Part shown: piece after piece, positions 5,461 to 9,802 of the stretch
How positions within the stretch are numbered: position 1 is the stretch's first letter
Layout of the letters: each line of letters starts with the position of its first letter
NCBI GenBank assembly: GCA_029554925.1
Contig: JAKPUV010000356.1
Span: 1-9,802 of the forward strand
From: Candidatus Hydrogenedentota bacterium
Lineage (GTDB): Bacteria; Hydrogenedentota; Hydrogenedentia; Hydrogenedentales; CAITNO01
Direction of reading: 5' to 3'
Length of the DNA stretch: 9,802 bases
Notes under the pieces: model-generated
Told to the model about the DNA's origin: nothing
What the model saw: only the letters and a program-made list of their open reading frames with translations
The model's database searches: none
Position numbers and translations under genes: made by a program

Positions 5461-7512
5461 TTGCCCTCCATCGAAAAACTACTTTCCGGCCTCAATCCGC
5501 CCCAGCGCGCCGCCGTCGAGCACACGGAGGGGCCGGTGTTGACGCTGGCCGGGGCGGGCAGCGGCAAGACGCGGGTCATCACGCGGCGCGTCGCCTATCT
5601 GGTGGCCTCGGGGCTGGCCGCGCCGGAGAACATCCTGGCCGTGACCTTCACCAACAAGGCCGCGGGCGAGATGCGCGAGCGGGTCGCAGAGCTGATCGGG
5701 CGCGACGCGGCCGCCCGCACCCTGGTCAGCACCTTCCACTCCTTCTGCGTGCGGGTGCTGCGGCGCGAGATCACCGCCCTGGGCTACCGTTCCAATTTCA
5801 CCATCAGCAGCGAGAGCGACGCGCGCACCCTGCTGCGCCGTGTGCTCGACGACCTGGGCGCGCAGCATGAGCGGTTCGACCCCGGCCTGTTCCTTTCCGC
5901 CATCAGCCTCGCCAAGAACACGGGAAAGTCCCTGGACCAGGCGGCGGACGGCGCCGCCGGGAAGGACGAAAAGTACGCGCAGTACATGCAGGAGGTGTTC
6001 AGCCGCTACGACTCCGCCCTGCGCGCGGCGAACAGCCTGGACTTCGACGACCTGCTGTCGCTGACCCTGCGCCTGTGGAAGGAGCACCCGGACTCGCTGG
6101 CGGCGCTGCGGCGGCGTTTCCGCTATGTGATGGTGGACGAGTACCAGGACACGAACAAGGTCCAGTACGAGCTGCTGATCGCCCTGGCGGGGGGGCACCG
6201 CAACCTTTTCGTGGTGGGGGACGACGACCAGTCCATCTACGGATGGCGCGGCGCGGATGTGCGCAACATTCTGGGCTTTGAGAAGGACTTCCCCGACGCC
6301 CGCGTGATCACAATGGACCAGAACTACCGGTCCACGGAGACGATTCTCGCGGCGGCCAACCATGTCATCGCGCACAACACCGCGCGCCGCCCCAAGAACC
6401 TGTGGTCCGCGTTGGGGAAGGGGCGAAAACTGGACCACTTCGTGGTGGCGGACGAGGAGGAGGAGGCGCGGGCGGCGGTGGAGTGGCTGGCGAACATCCG
6501 GGAGAAGGCCGGCGCGAAGCCCGGCGACTTCGCCATCCTCTACCGCTCCAACCTCCAGTCGCGGCCCTTTGAAATCGCCCTGCGCCGCGCGGGCGTTCCC
6601 TACGCGGTCTATGGCGGCCAGGAGTTCTTCGAGCGGGCCGAGGTCAAGGACATCCTGTCCTACCTGAAGATCATCGCAAACCCCCGCGACGAGGCGGCCT
6701 TCCTGCGGGTGGTCAACATGCCCCGGCGCGGCATCGGGGACGCGGTGCTGCACCACGCCCACGAAATCTGCCGCACCGAGGGGAAGTCGCTGGGCATGGC
6801 GCTGGCCGCAATGCTGGAGCGCGGCGCCGCCCCCAAGGCGGCGGAGCTGGGCATGCGCCGCTTCCTCTCCATCCTCGCCCACTTCCGGAAACGCTTCCGG
6901 GAGCGCGACGGCGCCATGGGCGCCATCCTCCGCGACCTGGTCGCCGAGATCGGCTACCTGGAGGAGCTCCAGCGCACCAGCCGCACGCCGGAGCAGTACG
7001 AGGTCCGCAGGGAAAGCGTGGAGGCGGTGGTCAACGCCGCCGCCCTCTACGAGGCCGACGCGGAGCACCCCTCCCTGTCCGGGTTTCTGGACACGTCGAG
7101 CCTCAACGGGGGGGACAAACCGGAGCGGGGCGGCGAAAAGCGCCAGGACGCGGTCTCCCTCATGACCATCCACAGCGCGAAGGGCCTCGAGTTTCCCTTT
7201 GTCTTCATCGTGGGCATGGAGGAGGGGACCCTTCCCCACGACCGCAGCGTGAAGGAGGGCGGCCTGGAAGAGGAGCGCCGGCTCTTCTATGTGGCCCTGA
7301 CGCGCGGACAGCGCCACGTGACCCTGTTTGAGGCGGTCATGCGCACCGTCCGCGGAAAGGAAAAAACCACCAAACCCAGCCGGTTCCTGGCCGAACTGCC
7401 GCCGGATCTGGTAATCACCCAGATTCGGGCTGCCCGCGCCGGATTGGAGGCCGCCCCCGCAGACCCGCCTCCGCCTCGCAAGCGGAAACCCGGTCCCCGC
7501 AGACAGCGGTGA
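5461..7512 (+). CDS. UvrD/Rep/PcrA-type SF1A DNA helicase
   Basis: This is a 683-residue predicted 3'-5' DNA helicase for repair or restart of replication. Motifs, in order: Q motif LNPPQR (11-16), Walker A GAGSGKT (31-37), Ia TFTNKAAGEM (62-71), Walker B DEYQD (226-230), III GDDDQSIYGWRGA (253-265), IV QNYRSTETI (287-295), V TIHSAKGLEF (569-578) and VI EERRLFYVALTRG (about 604-616). The TTG start is preferred: AGGTG (5451-5455) lies 5 nt upstream, and homologues normally begin just before LLSGLNPPQ. A GTG at 5389 would add 24 unlike residues, and a -10-like TACAAT (5395-5400) sits inside that extension. The protein ends in PSRFLAELP and a basic Pro-rich tail, without the PcrA C-terminal KFG-type domain, so its size is closer to Rep. 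Rep, PcrA and UvrD cannot be separated safely. Confidence 0.93.
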   Translation: MPSIEKLLSGLNPPQRAAVEHTEGPVLTLAGAGSGKTRVITRRVAYLVASGLAAPENILAVTFTNKAAGEMRERVAELIGRDAAARTLVSTFHSFCVRVLRREITALGYRSNFTISSESDARTLLRRVLDDLGAQHERFDPGLFLSAISLAKNTGKSLDQAADGAAGKDEKYAQYMQEVFSRYDSALRAANSLDFDDLLSLTLRLWKEHPDSLAALRRRFRYVMVDEYQDTNKVQYELLIALAGGHRNLFVVGDDDQSIYGWRGADVRNILGFEKDFPDARVITMDQNYRSTETILAAANHVIAHNTARRPKNLWSALGKGRKLDHFVVADEEEEARAAVEWLANIREKAGAKPGDFAILYRSNLQSRPFEIALRRAGVPYAVYGGQEFFERAEVKDILSYLKIIANPRDEAAFLRVVNMPRRGIGDAVLHHAHEICRTEGKSLGMALAAMLERGAAPKAAELGMRRFLSILAHFRKRFRERDGAMGAILRDLVAEIGYLEELQRTSRTPEQYEVRRESVEAVVNAAALYEADAEHPSLSGFLDTSSLNGGDKPERGGEKRQDAVSLMTIHSAKGLEFPFVFIVGMEEGTLPHDRSVKEGGLEEERRLFYVALTRGQRHVTLFEAVMRTVRGKEKTTKPSRFLAELPPDLVITQIRAARAGLEAAPADPPPPRKRKPGPRRQR

Positions 7513-7591
7513 CTCCGTAACTCGATGTCGGTGCGCGGTGTGACGCCACCGGCGGCGGCGGAAGATTTCCGAAGTTTTCTTCTCCAGGGTA

Positions 7592-7620
7592 TTGACACCC
7601 CCGGGCTTCTGTGTTATCCT
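7592..7620 (+). promoter_or_regulatory. Sigma-70 promoter of the PASTA-protein gene
   Basis: TTGACA (7592-7597), a 17-nt spacer and TATCCT (7615-7620) make a strong promoter. TG at 7612-7613 adds an extended -10. Transcription would start near 7627, leaving a leader of about 150 nt before the ATG at 7781. Confidence 0.75.
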
Positions 7621-7626
7621 AATGTC

Positions 7627-7780
7627 ATCGGTGACTCTTGGCAGAGGGTTGTCCCAAGTTTTGGGGCGGCCCGGAACATACGCAGTAAGCAGGTACTTCC
7701 ATGACGCGGCAGTGGCGGAATGTGCACGTCAGCCGCAAATGGGAATCATTCGCAGTATAACGGGTCGGAGAATCATATCC
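7627..7780 (+). promoter_or_regulatory. Structured 5' leader of unknown role
   Basis: Predicted by eye from the promoter to the start codon. Possible stems are CTTGG/CCAAG (7637-7641, 7654-7658), GGAA..TAC/GTA..TTCC (7673-7681, 7693-7700) and TGACG/CGTCA (7702-7706, 7727-7731). A competing helix GCGGC/GCCGC (7706-7710, 7732-7736) would exclude the last one. I do not recognise a riboswitch class here; c-di-GMP and cobalamin motifs were looked for and not found. The same stretch is open in the reading frame of the downstream gene, but the encoded residues look non-coding and come before the signal peptide. Confidence 0.35.
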
Positions 7781-8950
7781 ATGCATCTCAGGAACATCAC
7801 TCTTTGCGCGTTGGCTGCGGTTTTCGCCGCCGCCCTGCCGTTCATCCAGGCGCAGGCACAGGAAAGCTGCCCCGCCGGGTCGATCTTCAGCCAGACACCG
7901 GCGCTGCCGACGGACAGTCCCAGCCCGCGTGTATGGGTCAACGATGATTTCTGGGGTCCGGGCAACGGCACCGCAGCGTCCGCCTACGACTATTTTTCGG
8001 TCGCTGACCGCATCTGCGGAGTCACTTGGTGGGGCACCGAGCTGAGCACCATGACATTGTGCGCGACAGAGCGCACAGCGCCCACGTTCACCGTCACCTT
8101 CTTTACCGACGACACCTCCTCGGGGAGTTCGATGCCGGGCAGCGTGGTCTGCCAGTACACCGTGACGGCAACGAAGGAAAACACGGGGTTGATTTACGCC
8201 AACACGTTGAATCCCGGCTGTCCCCAGTTGCCGCTTTACCGTTACAGCGCCGATCTTGCCACCTGCTGCAACCTGACCTCGGGCTGGATCACGGTCCGCG
8301 GCACCGCCGCAGGCAGCGCAAACGGGGCGGTGTTTGTTCCCGTGTCCAATTATGAGCTGGGTGCCACGATGTGCGAATACAACGGCACGGACCTCCCGTA
8401 CCGCGTGCGCACGGGGGACAACCGCTCCGTGTCCTTCTGCCTTACGACCCGTCTCTCAGTGCCGGACGTGGTGGGGCTGGCTCAGGCCACCGCCGAGTCT
8501 GCGATCACGGGGGCGGGGCTGACCGTCGGAACGGTCACCACGGATTACAGCATGACGGTGCCCGCGGGTGATGTGATCAGCCAGGACCCGGCCGCAGGCT
8601 CGGACGCCGTTCCCGGCGACGCGGTGAGTATCGTGGTCTCCCTCGGCGTGCCCACCCTGGTCACCGTGCCCGATGTTCTCGGCATGACGGTCGCCGACGC
8701 CACCACGGCGCTGCAGGCCGCCGGTCTTGCGCTGGGAACCGTCACCGAGCAGTACAGCAGCGAGCCCGTTGGCGCGGTCATTTCCCAGACCCCCGACGCC
8801 AATGAGGACGCGCCGCTGAACTCATCGGTGAATCTGGTGGTCTCCAAGGGCGAGGCGCCGCCCATGCCGGTCTCCGGTCTGGCCGGCCTTGCGGCGGTTG
8901 CGGCGGCCCTGGGCGTGACGGGCGCCCTCAGAACCCGCAAGCGCGGATAG
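7781..8950 (+). CDS. Secreted protein with two PASTA domains and a C-terminal anchor-like tail
   Basis: This is a 389-residue exported protein. ATG 7781 has GGAG (7767-7770) upstream and opens directly on a signal peptide (Arg at 4, hydrophobic core, AQA at 24-26). The frame is open further upstream to 7592, but that part overlaps the promoter. Residues about 30-225 form a beta-rich, Cys-containing domain (nine Cys, including a CC pair at 162-163, and motifs such as DDFWGPG and VTWWG) of a type I recall in extracellular Planctomycetota-like proteins. Two PASTA repeats follow, VPDVVGL to IVVSLG (227-289) and VPDVLGM to LVVSKG (295-357). PASTA domains usually bind muropeptides in PknB kinases or PBPs; here neither partner domain is present. 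The end (about 361-389) is PVSGL, a hydrophobic helix and a basic RTRKR tail, like CTERM sorting signals. Function is unknown; cell-wall or surface binding is inferred. Confidence 0.85.
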   Translation: MHLRNITLCALAAVFAAALPFIQAQAQESCPAGSIFSQTPALPTDSPSPRVWVNDDFWGPGNGTAASAYDYFSVADRICGVTWWGTELSTMTLCATERTAPTFTVTFFTDDTSSGSSMPGSVVCQYTVTATKENTGLIYANTLNPGCPQLPLYRYSADLATCCNLTSGWITVRGTAAGSANGAVFVPVSNYELGATMCEYNGTDLPYRVRTGDNRSVSFCLTTRLSVPDVVGLAQATAESAITGAGLTVGTVTTDYSMTVPAGDVISQDPAAGSDAVPGDAVSIVVSLGVPTLVTVPDVLGMTVADATTALQAAGLALGTVTEQYSSEPVGAVISQTPDANEDAPLNSSVNLVVSKGEAPPMPVSGLAGLAAVAAALGVTGALRTRKRG

Positions 8951-8988
8951 TCACGACAAGGACGACGTAGAGGCAGACGCGTCGTTTC

Positions 8989-9026
8989 GACCCCGGCGGC
9001 ATTGGGAGCCGCCGGGGTCATTCTTT
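8989..9026 (+). terminator. Intrinsic terminator of the PASTA-protein gene
   Basis: GACCCCGGCGGC (8989-9000) and GCCGCCGGGGTC (9008-9019) form a perfect 12-bp stem with a 7-nt loop. ATTCTTT follows. The stem is very strong but the T-run is short and interrupted. It lies 38 bp after the stop codon and before the sat promoter, so it separates the two genes. Confidence 0.8.
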
Positions 9027-9042
9027 CCCGGAAAGCCGCGCC

Positions 9043-9054
9043 TTTTGCGCAAAA
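9043..9054. promoter_or_regulatory. 12-bp perfect palindrome over the sat -35
   Basis: TTTTGCGCAAAA is a perfect palindrome that covers the predicted -35 hexamer (9045-9050). Its position would let a dimeric regulator control sat. The regulator is unknown, and a chance palindrome of this length is possible. Confidence 0.4.
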
Positions 9055-9072
9055 CCGGCCATCTGCTATACT
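9045..9072 (+). promoter_or_regulatory. sat: Extended -10 promoter of sat
   Basis: The -10 TATACT (9067-9072) is near consensus and is preceded by TG at 9064-9065, an extended -10. The -35 is poor: TTGCGC (9045-9050) with a 16-nt spacer. A weak -35 is compatible with activation by, or competition with, a regulator at the overlapping palindrome. The start of transcription would be near 9079, about 35 nt before the ATG. Confidence 0.6.
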
Positions 9073-9113
9073 CCCCTTTTCACCCGCAGCCTTTCACCCT
9101 CAGGAGAACACAC

Positions 9114-9802
9114 ATGTCCCTGCAACCCCATGGGGGAACCCTTGTCAACCGTTTCCTGGCCGCCGATGAGGCCGTCTGCATCCTCGAAGCTGCGGCGGGC
9201 ATGCCCTGCCTGCGGGTGGACGCCTACACGGCCTTTGACATTGACTGCATCGCCAAGGGGATCTTCAGCCCCCTGACCGGATTCATGGGCGCCGAGCAGA
9301 CCCGCCGCGTGCTGGACGCCATGGAGCTGGCCCCGGGAATCCCGTGGACCATTCCGATCCTGCTGGCCGTGCCGGCGGGGCAGGCGGACAGCCTGGAGAC
9401 CGGCGCGCCCGTGCTCATCCGGGACGACCGCGACGAGGCGGTGGCGGTGCTGCATCTGGAGGAGAAGTTCACCCTCGACAAGGGGGAGGTTTCGGAGAAG
9501 GTGTACCGCACCCGGGAAACGGCACACCCGGGCGTGGCGTACACGATGGGGCTGGGTGACGTGTTCCTTTCGGGCAGGCTTGACGTGATGAAGGACCGCC
9601 AGGTGGAGCACCAGGAGTACAACCTGACCCCGGCGGAGACGCGGGCCGCCTTCGCGGAGCGCGGATGGCGCCGCATTGTGGCCTTCCAGACGCGCAACCC
9701 GATCCACCGGGCCCACGAGTACATCACCAAGTGCGCGCTGGAAACCTGCGACGGCCTGCTGATCCACCCGCTCATGGGCACCACCAAGAGCGACGACATC
9801 CC
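9114..9802 (+). CDS. sat: Sulfate adenylyltransferase (ATP sulfurylase), 5' part
   Basis: The first 229 residues are present and the right edge cuts the gene. The enzyme makes adenosine 5'-phosphosulfate and pyrophosphate from ATP and sulfate, the first step of sulfate activation, and works in the cytoplasm. Recognisable marks are the N-terminal PHGGTLVNR (5-13), FSPLTGFMG (51-59), the nucleotide-binding QTRNPIHRAHEY (192-203, the QxRNPxHxxH motif) and LLIHPLMGTTKSDD (215-228). ATG 9114 has AGGAG (9102-9106) 7 nt upstream. It belongs to the Sat/PAPSS family, not the CysD/CysN type. Whether an APS kinase domain is fused at the C-terminus cannot be seen. Assimilatory and dissimilatory use cannot be told apart without the following genes. 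Confidence 0.95.
   Translation, partial: MSLQPHGGTLVNRFLAADEAVCILEAAAGMPCLRVDAYTAFDIDCIAKGIFSPLTGFMGAEQTRRVLDAMELAPGIPWTIPILLAVPAGQADSLETGAPVLIRDDRDEAVAVLHLEEKFTLDKGEVSEKVYRTRETAHPGVAYTMGLGDVFLSGRLDVMKDRQVEHQEYNLTPAETRAAFAERGWRRIVAFQTRNPIHRAHEYITKCALETCDGLLIHPLMGTTKSDDI

Noticed and set aside
5479..7317. 612-codon minus-strand frame
   Set aside because: Antisense shadow of the UvrD/Rep-like helicase, without a recognisable domain.
7513..7591. Possible terminator after the SF1 helicase
   Set aside because: Only 4-5-bp stems (for example GGTG/CACC) without a clean T-tract are visible.
9066..9767. 233-codon minus-strand frame at the right end
   Set aside because: Antisense to sat, which has its full set of motifs and a ribosome-binding site.

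Overview
The window is a GC-rich bacterial chromosome segment of about 9.8 kb. It carries six protein-coding genes, five complete and one cut by the right edge, and a repeat-rich non-coding stretch of about 640 bp at the left end. Several promoters resemble the sigma-70 consensus, and some genes start with GTG or TTG behind clear Shine-Dalgarno sequences. GC-rich genes, palindromic intergenic repeats, a secreted PASTA protein with a C-terminal anchor-like tail and a secreted nitrilase suggest a free-living Gram-negative lineage near the PVC/Hydrogenedentota/Planctomycetota type. That placement is a weak inference, because no taxonomic marker gene is present.

Layout. Positions 1-640 contain no gene. 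They hold a long inverted repeat (31-189), two perfect hairpins (212-253 and 264-280) and an inverted pair of a second repeat family (493-581). At 643-671 a near-consensus promoter has an 18-bp palindrome filling its spacer. It drives a Ski2/Hel308-like superfamily 2 helicase (722-3340) that ends in an OmpR/PhoB-type winged-helix domain, an unusual fusion. A convergent ADP-ribosylglycohydrolase-family gene (4301-3345, minus strand) ends 4 bp from the helicase stop. It is divergent from a secreted carbon-nitrogen hydrolase (4407-5354). A UvrD/Rep/PcrA-type superfamily 1 helicase follows (5461-7512). Next comes a secreted two-PASTA-domain protein (7781-8950) with its own promoter, a roughly 150-nt leader and a strong terminator-like hairpin. 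The window ends inside sat, sulfate adenylyltransferase (9114 to the edge), which has its own promoter with a 12-bp palindrome over the -35.

Functional reading. The genes appear to be separate transcription units rather than one operon. Two unrelated helicases and an ADP-ribosyl hydrolase give the left and centre a nucleic-acid maintenance flavour, while the right part is cell surface and sulfur metabolism. The best candidate for something undescribed is the helicase-winged-helix fusion under a promoter whose spacer is a perfect-armed palindrome. It could be damage-inducible (CTG-N10-CAG, the LexA-box spacing) or autoregulated through its own winged helix. Neither idea can be proven from sequence alone.
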